From Strobilurus pachycystidiatus (lineage: Eukaryota > Basidiomycota > Agaricomycetes > Agaricales > Physalacriaceae), in NCBI GenBank assembly GCA_019915135.1, contig JAHLMK010000001.1, positions 496,001 through 560,000 of the forward strand: 64,000 bases of DNA, read 5' to 3'. Positions within the stretch are counted from its first letter, which is position 1. Every line of letters begins with the position of its first letter. The notes below the pieces were generated by a model. That model saw only the letters and a program-made list of their open reading frames with translations. It was not told the origin of the DNA and did not search any database. A program made the position numbers and the translations under genes. Shown in pieces: positions 34,427 through 46,161 of the stretch.

Positions 34427-36157
34427 ATGGCGCACGACGAACTTATTGCTTCTGTTCGACGACTTGTCAACGACCTGAACCAGTCTTATCCGCAACGCGC
34501 CTTTGGACTGAGAAACTCGCCCTCGTTATTTTACTCAAAACTCTGCGCTGAGACAGTTGACGGAGATACGATGCCCCGACATGTGTTCAACATCCTCTAC
34601 GAAGCCAAAACAAGAGCCTCTACCACCATCGACTCTAAGCTAAACCGTCTCTACCCACTGTACCACTTACAAACAGATCCTCATTTCCGACACTGCCTTT
34701 TCAAAGATGACGGCAGACTGGTCGTCCCTCAGGATGTTGTACTTCCCCTCCTGGAGATGCTTCAGTCAGCAGTCCCTGGCGAGTGGAAGAAGATGGCCAG
34801 GCGCATCTGTGCCTATATATCGGCAAAAAGCATCAACCTATTCATAGACTTCGAAAGACGCAAACAAAGCGCGTCCAAGCTTCCCGGACCTTCCAAATCC
34901 CGGCCGCGCTCCTTGATAACCATGATCTCCTCGTCTTTGCAGCGAGAATGGCAGGATTTTCGCGAAGCAGCCTTTCCGCGAGCGCCTGGCTCCCAGTCAC
35001 AACGTCGTTCATCGTCCGGATCACCTCGTCATCCCGCTTCCCAGATCAAGACTTTGCACCGCCGCACTTCGGCTCCCGCCCTTCGTCCACCATCCTCTAC
35101 CCAGACCCTCTTGCCTTCGACAGCATCTTCGAACTTGACTCTGGACGTATCTCTCCCTTGCGCGCCGAATCCCCTTTTTATGCCAAAGTATTTCTCAACC
35201 TCTTCCTACCTTCGCCCCTCCTTGTCAACATCCTATCATTCATCAGTTGCATCGTCAACCTTAAACGCTTCATCGTATTCAACATCGTGTTCTACCACTA
35301 CACCGAAAGCTCTGAATTCACGCCCCTCGTCACTCGCGTCTCACCGGTCGGCGCCAGCGCCAAAGCCGGCCGCTCTTCTGGCACACGCTGAGGATGACTC
35401 TAGGCATTGGTCCTTTTCGACGCTGAAGCCACTACAGCGATTGTCCTCTTTTCCAGATCTCCGCACTTCTACGTCGAAGCCGATTGACCTTCCTTCATCT
35501 TTCTCAAGCGCCAAGTTTACCCTGGATCAACGATCCTCCCCGAAAAGGATGCTGAAAGACATCGCAGGCAACGCGATGTTCCGTTCTCTTGCTGCTGACT
35601 ACCAGGATTTTTGGTGCCGATTGCTTGCCTCATACCAGGCGACACCCTCCAAATCGTATGCCAACGATGATCAGGGACCTGCATTAATGGCACCTTTGCA
35701 GCAATGTAATACCTCTCCGAACACTGAAGCCCCATCCCTTCCCATCGCACAGAACTTCGATCCGGATTCAACGTCTACCCCACGTGCTGGACTGTCTCTC
35801 AGCCCCTCGAGATTTCTTCAAACCTTTGACGACAAATCGAAGTCCGAGCGCCCGTTTGCATGGACCCGGCCGTCTATAACTACCACGCCATCGACGCCCA
35901 CCAAGAAGCGGAAATTCCAAGGACTCCCGTGTTCTCTTCAGGCGTATAAACGGCGAAGAACCACGGGTCGAGATGGAGAGGATCGACCGCTTTCAATGGT
36001 TTGTGAGAACGGAGAGCAGTTGGAGAGTGGGGAATGGATTATCGACGATGAGGACGAGATCGACTCGGATGCCGAGGAGGATGTGGATGAAGAGTGGAAC
36101 GCTGGGAAGGAGGGGAGCCGAGCAGCGAAGAGAAGTACCCGAGCAATTTCGGGATAG
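34427..36157 (+). CDS. Large Ser/Pro-rich nuclear-like protein, function unknown
   Basis: A single-exon frame. I choose the ATG at 34427 (MAHDELIASVRRLVNDLNQ); an in-frame ATG at 34376 would add 17 residues. The first ~170 residues look folded: helices ELIASVRRLV, MPRHVFNILYEAKT, DVVLPLLEMLQSA, WKKMARRICAYISAK. The middle is a long Ser/Thr/Pro-rich disordered part. Near the C-terminus lies a basic cluster TKKRKF and YKRRRTT (likely nuclear signals), followed by a strongly acidic tract (IIDDEDEIDSDAEEDVDEEW). Basic plus acidic tails suggest a chromatin or transcription-related protein. No named domain was recognised. A second frame is also open for 202 codons inside it (34783-35391). Confidence 0.7.
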   Translation: MAHDELIASVRRLVNDLNQSYPQRAFGLRNSPSLFYSKLCAETVDGDTMPRHVFNILYEAKTRASTTIDSKLNRLYPLYHLQTDPHFRHCLFKDDGRLVVPQDVVLPLLEMLQSAVPGEWKKMARRICAYISAKSINLFIDFERRKQSASKLPGPSKSRPRSLITMISSSLQREWQDFREAAFPRAPGSQSQRRSSSGSPRHPASQIKTLHRRTSAPALRPPSSTQTLLPSTASSNLTLDVSLPCAPNPLFMPKYFSTSSYLRPSLSTSYHSSVASSTLNASSYSTSCSTTTPKALNSRPSSLASHRSAPAPKPAALLAHAEDDSRHWSFSTLKPLQRLSSFPDLRTSTSKPIDLPSSFSSAKFTLDQRSSPKRMLKDIAGNAMFRSLAADYQDFWCRLLASYQATPSKSYANDDQGPALMAPLQQCNTSPNTEAPSLPIAQNFDPDSTSTPRAGLSLSPSRFLQTFDDKSKSERPFAWTRPSITTTPSTPTKKRKFQGLPCSLQAYKRRRTTGRDGEDRPLSMVCENGEQLESGEWIIDDEDEIDSDAEEDVDEEWNAGKEGSRAAKRSTRAISG

Positions 36158-36732
36158 CGGCCATGGTCAGAGGGTCTTGACGACCGAACTGCATATCTGG
36201 GTTTGAGCTCGAATGAGACGTTCCCTTCACTTCATTCTACTTTTGTTTTGTATGCTCTATCCTTTACCCGGGACCCATCTACGTTCACTGTACATACGAC
36301 TATGATTCGGCCACATGTGGCGTTTCTTCAGTTCTGAGTTTGATGCATATACTACATGTGTCGGCGGGACACCCAGTTTCCAAACGCTAGAGAGCTGAAA
36401 TACGCAACGCGACCGCGTAGTCAATTGATGCCTGTCGATATTTGGGATGAGAGGTCTGCTTTCTACTCTCACTTCAATGTACATAGCACACTGAGCCTAA
36501 CAGATTGTCGCAGCATCGAGCGGCTGACTTCATGACTCCAACTCTGAATGTTTCCCCTCTTCTGAAAACCAGATACTCGGCCCTTGATTCCCAATTTATG
36601 AGCTAGTTAGCTAGTTCGGTTGAAATCGATCACATTCTGCAGGTGGAATACATAATCAAGACTTGCAAAATAACCCAACGACAGAAAGGATACAAAAAGG
36701 ATAACAATAGTGAGAGAATTGGCGTGCGAGGT
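36158..36732. other. Intergenic, convergent 3' ends
   Basis: No gene content seen between the stop codons of the two convergent genes. Confidence 0.45.
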
Positions 36733-38199
36733 TTAATAAACCTTCAACTTGTTGTCGTCGTAGGACGACATCTTCTGATAAACCATAAGGTAAGGCGTCG
36801 GCTTACTGGGCAGTTCCGAGTCGGATGCCTCAAAGGCAAACAAGTTCCCCGCGGCCTCAGGAACGTCCTCGACGCCATTCTCATCAAACTTGGTCCAAAC
36901 AGGCTTGACCTCCATGTCACCTTCGAAACAGTGGACGAATTCGTGCTTCAGCGCATACGTGACATACGATCCAGAGTTGGTCTGTCCGCCTTTATGGCAA
37001 ATAACTACGAGCCGAACGCCGATCAGGTACGAAGAAGAAATTACCGGAATTGTTGGCACGTACATGCGGTCAGCTTATAGTTCGAGATGCCTTGGGATGG
37101 GGCTGCCATGTCGGCTATGTGCGACCGTCAGACTCCATGTGACGCTTATGATTCGAGGTATGTACCTTCATTGAACACCAGCTTGCCTGCAATGCTGAAT
37201 TTGTGGTCTATCTTGCATTGCTCGTAAGACGCGCTGGTGTCCTCCCTGAAGAGACCGACGATCAAGACTGGGGGTAATGTCTGGAAGTAGCATTTCGAGT
37301 TGAGCCCGAGTTTTCGAGTTGTAGGAGATCCGTCTTTGCAGAAGCGAGCCAAAGCGGTCTGAACGTCTGGTACTTCAGCCTGCATAACGAGTGAGTGGAT
37401 GGCTTTGGTACAATGTCATTTGCACTTACGTCGACTGGAAGATCAAGGACGTAGAATGATTTCACTGTGATCTTGTGTGGTTTTTTGGGGTTGGGGGTGT
37501 AGTGTGTGTGGAATCTGCCACGTAGCAGCATATCAAAGGAGGTCTCCCTGATCTCCACTTTCGAGTTTACACTGTGCCCGCGAAGTACATCGCGCAACTC
37601 CTCTGCAGTCTTTTTCATGAAGGCGTCTAAAAACTCTTTTGCATCTTGAGTCTGTGCCTGTTACAGTCAGTCATTAAGTGTGAGCTCCATTGCAACACAA
37701 CAACTTACAAGTATCTCGGGTGTCTCTCTCTGGAGACGGTCAATAAACTCTGAGATCTTTCCATCTGAATCTGAGTCTGAGACTGCTGCCTGCGGCACAG
37801 TATCACAGGAATTAGATCTTGTTGCTTTGTCCTGAGGATACAAGTTGCAGGTGATACGAGTCATCGTGAACCCCACAAGAGTGGCTTTCGCCATAGGACC
37901 GCCGTTTTGCACTACGTGGTCAAGGTCGTCATATATGCGGCGGTGTATATCCGCCACGGCACTAGTGGAAAATAGTGCAAGAAGGGCGGATCCGTAGCCA
38001 GTTAGCTCAGGTTCCCCAGTAGTGATACCTCCTGCATTCAGTGCTACTACCGGCAAATGTCGATCTGGGATAGCAACAAGTGTTTTGATCACACTCAGGA
38101 GGCGCGTTGACATTTCGTTGTCTGGGCCGTCGGTAATCTGATTATGTTCAGATACCTATCCACTAAAGTCGCTGGAAATACCTGTCTGTTGGATAACAT
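36733..38199 (-). CDS. USP-like (peptidase C19) protein, probably catalytically inactive
   Basis: A multi-exon minus-strand gene. The first exon encodes MLSNRQ and joins in frame to ITDGPDNEMSTRLLS. USP-fold marks are TQDAKEFLDAFMKKTAEEL (the usual QQDAxEFL block), KITVKSFYVLDLPVD, CYFQTLPPVLIVGLFRED, and the end VWTKFDENGVEDVPE...PYLMVYQK (the usual W..FDD..V and Y.L.Y blocks). The catalytic Cys box, normally G..N.GNTCxxNS.LQ, reads PVVALNAGGITTG...YGSALLALFSTS and lacks the Cys. The His box, normally GHYxxY, reads SGSYVTY and lacks the His. It therefore looks like a pseudo-deubiquitinase that may bind ubiquitin without cleaving it. The whole frame is maintained through its introns, which argues against simple decay. 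Confidence 0.65.
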
Positions 38200-39759
38200 G
38201 GTTAGATGAGGGCTGTGCAATGCGATGAGAATGAGCTGGTAAGTGGGAGGAATAATGTTTGAATGCATATTCACTCACCACTTTATGTATGAACGTGAGC
38301 CACAAAACTCAAGGTCCCATGTCACACGGTGCCATAATTCGTAGATCAAGCAGCTTGACAAGCGGTTACACTGTGTGTCCATTATTGTCTCAATTGTATT
38401 GCGTTGGACAAGAGAACCTCGATGCGGAACAAGTGATCTCACCACCATGCAGGGCTGACGAGTGATGCTTCAGGCTCTTTTTGTTCCCAAGGAGCTTAGA
38501 AAGCAACGTACGAAGGGCCGAGTGTACTACTTGTAGATCGGTCTTGTTCCTTTCTATGTAACAGTTCGAAACGATCTACCTCGGCAACTATACAATATAT
38601 GGCAACTTACGGCAGAGCATGCTATGACCGTACTTGGCAATCGTACTTGTTCCAATCTCATCCGTTGAACGGCGCCGACTCCGTTCTTGTGCTCACTTGG
38701 GACAAGGGTTGTCATGGTCCTAAGTATATGTATACCTGAACATGTCGATGAATAACCATCGACAACTCAGAGACTCTCCTCCTAACCTACGCAAGTGTCA
38801 TCACACACGAACGCGAAAGTATGCCAAGGTGTGTGTCACTCAGCCGTATTGTTGTCGTGCAGTTTTGATCTGGGCAGTAGCGTAAACCTCAGTACAGGAA
38901 TTACTGAGGAAGCGACTGTTCAATCGACGACGTGCAAGTGTTATTTGACACAGCTTGCCCCCAAACTGAGGTTTGCGGACTTGATCGACATATACAATAC
39001 ACCGTTATGCTCAGATCCTCATGGCGGCGGCTCTCTGATCTCGTTAGCAGTGACTCTCTGGCTTGATGCCAATAAAATGACGTCGGATGCATCCCAAGGA
39101 GTGACTTGGCCCTGTGGAACATACAAATCAGGAACATATACTTACAACCGCATCTTTCGCAATTTCCCCATTGCATTGTGGAACGAGGAAGAAGTTTGGG
39201 TGAGTGTACGTAACTGGAAGGAACTTCGCGAAAGTAACGTATCTCTATTGATTCCTCCGAGTCCGTACATTAACCTACAGCTCAGGCCTGATGCATCTGC
39301 AATCTGAGATCAAAATACTCGCCTCTTATAAAGATTGGAGTATGTAAATCATCGGTCCTACGGCTGCTTGTTGATTGTTATTTAGTGGAAGATTTTGTTC
39401 GTCTCAATTCGACACTACCATCGACATCAAAGACTGTCTGTCTGCCGGGCAAAGGATTAAGGCAATACAGCATCGAAGATGCTTGGGATGAGTGGCGGCT
39501 GCAAGCGTTGACGCATATACATCCTCAAACGCGGAGTAGAGCACCATTTCTGCTCATGAGATGGTCCAAACAGTACAACCATCAATGCTTCAATACAACC
39601 TCTGGGGGTATGGTTGAAGGTACGCGGCCATAACAGTGGCTTCACGTTGACTCACCGAGGATTTAGCCTTAGAAGAGGTTTTGCGCCACAACACAATGCA
39701 AGAGTTTATTGACATACGATCGGAGGCCGCAGTGAGATTTGGTACATACTAATTGAAAT
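38200..39759. other. Intergenic with an uncertain ORF and a family fragment
   Basis: A plus-strand frame at 38795-39307 (170 codons, ending near RPDASAI) is protein-like but unrecognised. Near 39690-39712 a 23-bp stretch matches 20 bases of the pseudogene near 42065, so a third remnant of the neighbouring duplicated family may lie here. Confidence 0.35.
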
Positions 39760-41007
39760 TTAACACGCGCGGGGCAAGCGGTATGCTAAGGTCCGTCGCG
39801 GCTCACGTACATAGTGATAAGGACTGAGCGCTCCTCCAGTGAGATCAGAGTAAGCAGGTCTAACGGCACTGCACAGGCGAGTATGTCTGTCCGCAACAAA
39901 GTTGTCGTAAGCCTTAGCCTCCTCGTCCATATATTTGAGTGCAGCCCACAAGCGGGAATTCCATTTCCGGGATTGATCTGGAGTTGATTGTCAGCATCAT
40001 TCAACGTGGCAAGACAGGTACTAACAGGCATTAGATTGTGGCAAACAGTCGAGGACTGGCCTCACATAAAGTGAGAAAGCACCAGAACCACGTAATGTCA
40101 AAGGGCCAGCGAGCAAATTGCATAAAACATCCCGCGCCAGAACAAATTGTCGAGCGTAAAGGTCCTGCTGGCCGTAAGACGTAGACCTGTTGTCCTTCTC
40201 CGGAGACAGGAAAGTGGCGTTCCACTCTATAGGGCCCATGTCATCGAGGAGATACTTCAGCGCGACAACGATATCGAAGAGCATGGCTAAGTCGCGTTCG
40301 GGGGTGAGGGTGGTCGCTGGCGCAACCTCGCCGGGACTCCAAGGTGAGAGCCTGAAGAAATAGCGCACATCATTACACGTTTTGAGTACCTCGGTGTCGG
40401 TTGCAGGAGGACCCGATGACAGATCATGGATGTGGCCGAGCAATTGGTGACAAGAGGAAGCCTCCACGTTGCGTAGACTAACGAAGGGCTCGTCAAGGAT
40501 GCGAGTTATTATACTCGAGAGCTCCAGTTTCGTGGAGCTATATCCACACCGATTTAGACACTCTCTTTGCGAATCATCGGCAAAAAGTGTTCGGCGTCGC
40601 ACGGAGAGTAGTTCAACAATGTCATCGAAACGATGCTTCAAGCCTTCCTTCCGTATAGCCTCCTTGTATGGCTCGAGGTCGTCGGCCACGATATACAAGG
40701 ACAGCAGACAAAAGCGGAGCGAGAACGCATCAGCGGGCTCCATATCAGAACGGGAAAGCAATGGATGAACCGCCACGAAGCAGTCGTGAACGAGTGCAAC
40801 TATGATGCGAGCGGCATTTGCATCGCTGGGCTCGCTCAAGTGAATGACTCGTTCTCCGTCTGGAGGCAAAGGATACTGGGAGAACACCTGGTCCATGGTG
40901 CGTTGTATGTCCTCGCATTTGACAGCATCATAGCTCGGTGGAGGAACGTTGCGCAATTCACGGTCATTGACACGTGAGGCGTAGAGGGGAAGGGGAGCGA
41001 CCTCCAT
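39760..41007 (-). CDS. Member of a tandemly duplicated family, function unknown
   Basis: Two exons (41007-40026 and 39977-39760) joined by a 48-nt intron (GTTAGT...TCCAG) give 399 residues in frame; without the intron the frame stops early at 40021. The start MEVAPLPLYASRVNDRELR is shared with the degenerate copy at 42676. A conserved core reads ALVHDCFVAVHPLL, then DAFSLRFCLLSLYIV and LLSVRRRTLF, rich in helices. Near the C-terminus lie WAALKYMDEEAKAYDNFVAD and a Tyr-rich end. I do not recognise a domain; no signal peptide or membrane segment is evident. The 5' flanks of both copies are also similar (a shared stretch ending GTCGCCGGCGACG), so the promoter was duplicated too. Confidence 0.62.
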
Positions 41008-42036
41008 GGGCGAGCTGAGGTGGAGTAGGAGGTTCCGTCGCCGGCGACGAATAGAAGAATACTGCCACCGTCATCTTCCGCGCGCGATGCTTTTAAGTGA
41101 AGAGCCGAGAGGTGTAAGTCACCCTGACTTCGCAGCACAATAAGGATCCTGACGACAATAGTACTGTCAGCCGAGGACACCCTACCGACGGGAACAATTG
41201 GTCCTACCATATTGGTATGACGGCGAACAAAAGCGTGTTCGTATATATGCAACCGATCCTAGCGTAGGAAGTGGATGGACACCATGGAGGTTAGTGGCAG
41301 GAATCGAAGTACATGGCCACGACTGAAACCGACAAATAAGTCCATCGGTCGCGCGGCGCAAAGACAAGATTATGACCTTGGTGCATGCTGCCCAGAGCAT
41401 GCGACCGCCATGAGCAACTTCGAGCAGAGAAGAGCTGATTGCTGATTTGGCGGAGTAAGATCCCAAACGTGGAAGACTGCCAACGACTACGCACCTCTCC
41501 ACCGCTTGGATCCACTGTATCCAGTTTCCGAGGCGACTCAGAGGACTCGTTGTGGGGTACGACACCAGCTCTGCGTGTCTATCCGCCTGGTGAGAGGGAG
41601 ATCACGGCCTTCATGAACGACACAGTACAACATGGTTGATGAAAGAGTCAACGAGCTGCTCGGGCTTCGGCTTGCCATCAATCCTTCGGGCCGCATTTTA
41701 CGGCCTCGGCGGCATCGCCCAATTTGCAATGGATCGCGCCCAGATCGCGCCATATCGCGCCTCAGGTTCCTACGTATCGGAATCTGTCTTGCACAAGCAT
41801 CGTGAAGTCTGGCGCCACTGTTGACTCTCGCTCAGAAGCCGATTAAACTCAACCCCTTGCCTACTCCGCTCCAAACTGGCTGTTGGCAATACGATGCCAC
41901 GTGAAGAACGCGCAGACAGGCGCCCTTGATTCTCATAGGATGGACGAAGCAGTATGAATTCGAGCAGTCTCGTGCGACATGCGGGGGTCCGATCCAGGGT
42001 GTGCCGATATGATACAGACTAAAACTTAGGCTAAGC
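41008..42036. other. Spacer between the duplicated genes
   Basis: Contains the promoter of the 41007 gene. Beyond that, only short overlapping frames without motifs. Confidence 0.4.
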
Positions 42037-42676
42037 TCACCGGCAACGAAATATCCTAGGCCAGAAGGCCATGCAGGAATTCATTGACATACGATGAGAA
42101 ATATCAAGATAAGTCGAGGCCTCTGTCTTGGTCAGCCCCAAAAACGGTACATCGAATGATATGAGTCTGTCGACAAGGGAGAGGATGACGGTGGAAAATT
42201 CAAGTTTGTCCTCGAGCCGCCTCCCGGTACAGTCATAATCCTCGAGGAAAAGTGTGCGTCGTCGGATAGAAAGAAGCTGTTTGATTACTCCGAACATCAA
42301 ATGTAAGCCCTCCTTCTGAAAACCCTCCTCATATTCGGCTACGTCTTCGTCGATGATGTAGAGAGAGAGTAGGCAAAAACGGAGTGAGAATGCATTGACG
42401 GGTTCACCATCGGAGTTGCCCCCGAAGCGATGAATGTGTCCCGACAAAACAGTCGTGGACTAGTGCCAGAATGATGTAAGCGGCGTTGGCGGTACTGGGT
42501 TCGTCAAAGTATGTGAATCTTTTGCCAGCGGGAGGTCAGGGATTTCGGGAAAACACTTTGTCGATGGTGCGTGTTATGTCCACCAATCTGACTATGTCAT
42601 AGTTGGGTGGTGGGACGTAGCGGACCTCACGGTCATTGCCCCGCGAGGCATAGAGGGGGAGAGGAGCGACATCCAT
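42037..42676 (-). pseudogene. Degenerate tandem copy of the 39760-41007 gene
   Basis: Starts with MDVAPLPLYASRGNDREVRY, matching the intact copy. An in-frame TGA (complement of 42537-42539) replaces the Leu of the PLPP motif. A one-base frameshift follows VHDCFVGTHSSL; the frame then resumes with EPVNAFSLRFCLLSLYI and LLSIRRRTLF. Similarity fades by about 42037, so the C-terminal half is missing. Confidence 0.8.
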
Positions 42677-43426
42677 GGCTGATGGGAGATTCGGTGGTCT
42701 CGTCGCCGGCGACGAGCGAAAGATGGAATGATCCCGCCTGCATTCACCGTTGCCGAGAGTGAGCGAGAAAAGTGCATGTCACTGACTCGTTGGAACAATA
42801 ACAATGACAACAATAGAGCTTTTTGTCTGTCATGTCTGTCAGATGCATGGATGAGTAACAGCCAGATTTACTACATACACGAGTAAGCTTGAGGAAGCTC
42901 CTGTAAAGTCGTGAATTAACAAACAGGAGAAAAGGCTCATTCGGCATTAGAAGACTTCCTATCCATGATCGTCGTATGGAACGAAATCGGAAAATCGGGA
43001 CTAGGGCAAGGGTGACTGTCAAGATGCGCCGGAGGCTATCACTTTGATGTTCGCCTTCAAATTGTAGTTCTGCTGCTATACAGTGGCGCAAAGGGAGAAT
43101 CGAAAAGTAACAAGATGATTGTTCGAGCGGTGTGCGGGAAGGATGAAACGGCCGCTACGCGCTTTTCGTTTGAAGAAGGTTGGCAGATCCTCCAGATACG
43201 AGTTGTAGGGATCTTCGTTATCGTTCAGCATCAAAGAGAAATGGGTTTCGGTGCCATCGGTGCAAAAGGATGTACGTTCGCCAGCGGTTGAATGATCTTC
43301 TTCACTGTTTCCAAGCGAAATCGATGTGAGAAGGTACATAGTCTCCTCAGAGGGACTGCAAGCTGAGACGCGTCAAAGCCGAACAGTGGAAAACAATCCT
43401 GGCAGTCAATCTCGAAGATGCGTACA
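42677..43426. other. Intergenic; possible extra 3' exons of the RRM gene
   Basis: Holds the promoter side of the pseudogene. Two minus-strand frames at 43455-43231 and 43339-43076 read as protein and could be alternative downstream exons of the RRM gene, but splice sites joining them are ambiguous. Confidence 0.35.
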
Positions 43427-44343
43427 TCAAACTTCCAATTTAACCTTCGTGACATCTACATCATAGTCAGCACGCGCAAAAGAAAAAAAACACGAAGGAC
43501 TCACTGGTTGCCTCATTGTTAGGTTCTCGGTTACCAGTGTTATATTTAGCATAGACCCTTGCACCATTGATGAATAGACCTTCCTCTGTGAAGCTCGCGT
43601 TGACCATCGCATCAGCGGCCGCCTGATCTTTGAAAGTGATAAAGGCAGCACTGAAGGGATATCCCCGGACGTGATCTGCATGGATACTGTGAGAGGTAGG
43701 GCCAAATTGCAAACAAGAACCAAGACGTACACTGCCCAATAGATGCGCTCCCAAACTTTTTGACGAGCTCCGCGACATCGTCTGTGGTGCACCCCTGCTT
43801 TATCGGGAGTCGCAGTAAGCAAACGTCCACGCTCTTCTCCTCGTTGCTATTGCGCTTCACGTCAATAGACTGCGGTGGTTTAGTGGTGACGGGGCCCATT
43901 CTCCGCCACTCAGGCGGTGTATCCCCCTCCCGAATTTTCTTCGCCACATCCTCGCTCTCGAAGGTGACAATGAATGTGTGTGGGTTGTTCGGAATGAGCT
44001 GGTAGAGTTCTTTGACGGCGCCGCGCGTGCTCAGCTCAGCCTTGACATCGAGATATTTGGGTGCGGGGTCGACAGTGCTGAAGAAGACGGAGTGTGAAGC
44101 ATAGGCGGATTCTGAAAGAGCGCGAACAGTGAAGGAGAGCGCGTTGAGGACGGGCCGCGCACGGTACCGGGTAGCGAGCCAAAAGGGAGAACATGGCGGC
44201 AATAACGTAGACGAAATTTGATCAAACAGTTCGGTATTCTCGGGCCGGAAGTCGCCGCTGACCTGGCTCTGGGATTCGCCTTCCTCGTTGGCCTGCACGA
44301 CGAGCGTCGACGACAGACAACAATTGAAGCTGTTTCGGTGCAT
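43427..44343 (-). CDS. RNA-binding protein with two RRM-like domains
   Basis: Minus-strand gene with at least three exons. The first RRM-like unit begins SVFFSTVDPAPKYLDVKAEL and continues to HTFIVTFESEDVAKKIREG. The second begins with RNP2-like VCLLRLPIKQGCTTDDVAEL and, after an intron (GTGTACGT...CACAG) inside the domain, continues with the RNP1-like FSAAFITFKDQAAADAMV. These blocks fit the beta-alpha-beta layout of RRMs, which bind single-stranded RNA. The last exon as drawn ends in VTKVKLEV at 43427; a longer 3' end cannot be excluded. The first ~70 residues and the exact start are less certain. It is divergently arranged with the F-box-like gene at 44629. Confidence 0.6.
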
Positions 44344-44582
44344 GTTGGCCCATCAATCACGATGAGTGGCGCCTTCTCGTTGTCTTCGCGACTGCATCCA
44401 GTCAAGGGGCAGTGTTTCCTATCGTTCTATCTTATTGTTTCTGCACAATTGTACGTGCCATTCCAGGATGTCCCTTGTGTCTCCAAGATACGCAATGAGA
44501 AACCCAATTGTTGTCTTGGACCAGCGGCTGTCAGGCTGGCAGTCATGGAAGGAAAGCCGCATGTACCTTGACTCCTTGAGCG

Positions 44583-44589
44583 TATAAAT
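44583..44589 (+). promoter_or_regulatory. TATA box of the 44629 gene
   Basis: TATAAAT, 46 bp upstream of the ATG at 44629. Confidence 0.5.
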
Positions 44590-44628
44590 GCGCGCAGTTG
44601 ACACAGGAAGAGTGCAAAGCCTCTACCG

Positions 44629-46161
44629 ATGTCTTACCTCGTAAGTTTATTTCGTGTGATCCGTCTTCTCTTCTCTGACACTGCTTGATCATAGACCAAA
44701 CGTCCCATGTCCGAATCAGATTCGCCATTCAATCGTCTTCCCCTCGAGCTGAAAAACATTATCATCATATTTGTCGTGGACGGGCGCCGGGACACAGAAA
44801 CTCTGAAGGTCCTTTGCCTCCTCCGTAGCTGGCAGAATGCCCTCGACATACTCCATTCTTTCCTTTTTCAGCAAGTCAATCTGTCATCCGAGCACCTGGC
44901 CCCCAATTCTATGACCAAGCTACTTTTCCTCCTCAAGAAATATCCAAACATTGCAGCACGCCACATACAGCTATTTCGGCTGTCAGATGGTCATTATGCA
45001 ATAGACGCATCTACATATGACGAGTCGATTGCCTCGTTGCCTGAGAATCGAGTCCCTCCAGGAGTGGGCTGTCAGATTCTCCAGTATCCGGATCTCCTTG
45101 GCGTGCTGTCAAAACTGGAGAATCTCCTCTGGGTCGGCTTTGAGTATATCGACTTCACTCCACAGGACAACTTCGCATTTTGGAAGTTCCTGTCAGCGTG
45201 GAAAAAGCACCCAATACTGGCTATTCATCTTTGTCAATTCGCTTCCACGCATCAATACCGAGAGCTCATCTCAACCGTTCGGCCGCAGAGTCTCTTCATA
45301 GAACGGAGTATCATGCCTGACTCGGAGGCGACCGATCCTGTCCCGCTATCCTTGAATCCTCCGCCACGCATGTCTCACTTGAGGATTTACGCTGGCGGCA
45401 GGAAAGATTCGACCGTCTACTTTCTTCTCCCTGCCCAATCTCCTGAAGAACAGGCCAATCTCAGCTTGCGGGGATGTCTTTTTGCGCCGACGGATTTCTT
45501 CTGTAGTGGTTCCCCCAATGACTTCAACTGTCGCTTCATACATGGGTTGAATCATTTTCTCATGCAGACGCCCTCCATATTGCGCTTGGAGATTTTCCTC
45601 CCACATACCGTCATGGGCTGCAATCTCCATCAATCGGTTGTTCGCGAACTTCCTGTCCTCCGTATTCCGGGCCAGATCCTCGAGCTGATCTTGAAAGCGC
45701 CCGCGCCCAGGTGGAAGTTCTCCGACTCTCTGCGGTGGTGCATGAGCGCGCTTGAAAGCTATCTCGCGCAGTACGCCAGCCCAAAGCTGAAAATCCTCAT
45801 CATTTCACTTGAATCGATTTTCTTGCATGAGAACGAACCTCTGCCACAGTCTACTGGGAACTACGAGGATCATTGGGACACCTTTGACCGGCTTTTGTGT
45901 CACGAGCGATGGCGATTGGATCGTTTGATGATCCTTACACGGAGTCATAGAGTTGTTCGATGGACAGGTACCTTGACTGAACCCTTCGTCGCTACAGATG
46001 AAGATCAGAAGCTTTTCCAAAGTCGTCTCCGGGAGGTCCTCCCGCAGACCATGGAGAAATATGGTAGATCCGGCACGGGCACAGGTGTCTTTGGAATAAG
46101 AAAACCTCCTTTTATTGACTATACCAAGCCTTACACTTATCACCCTATCACTAGAAAGTAA
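44629..46161 (+). CDS. F-box-like protein
   Basis: A 12-nt first coding exon (44629-44640, MSYL), a consensus intron (44641-44694, GTAAGT...CATAG) and one long exon (44695-46161) give 492 residues. Without the first exon the protein would begin at the ATG at 44707. The N-terminal FNRLPLELKNIIIIFVVDGR is an F-box-like helix with the LP.EL..II pattern, though the following Trp signature is weak (LLRSWQNALDILHSFLF). The remainder has Leu-rich segments (ILRLEIFLPHT, LKILIISLESI) without a recognised domain. It is intact and single-exon apart from the start. A TATA box at 44583 supports the upstream ATG. Confidence 0.7.
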
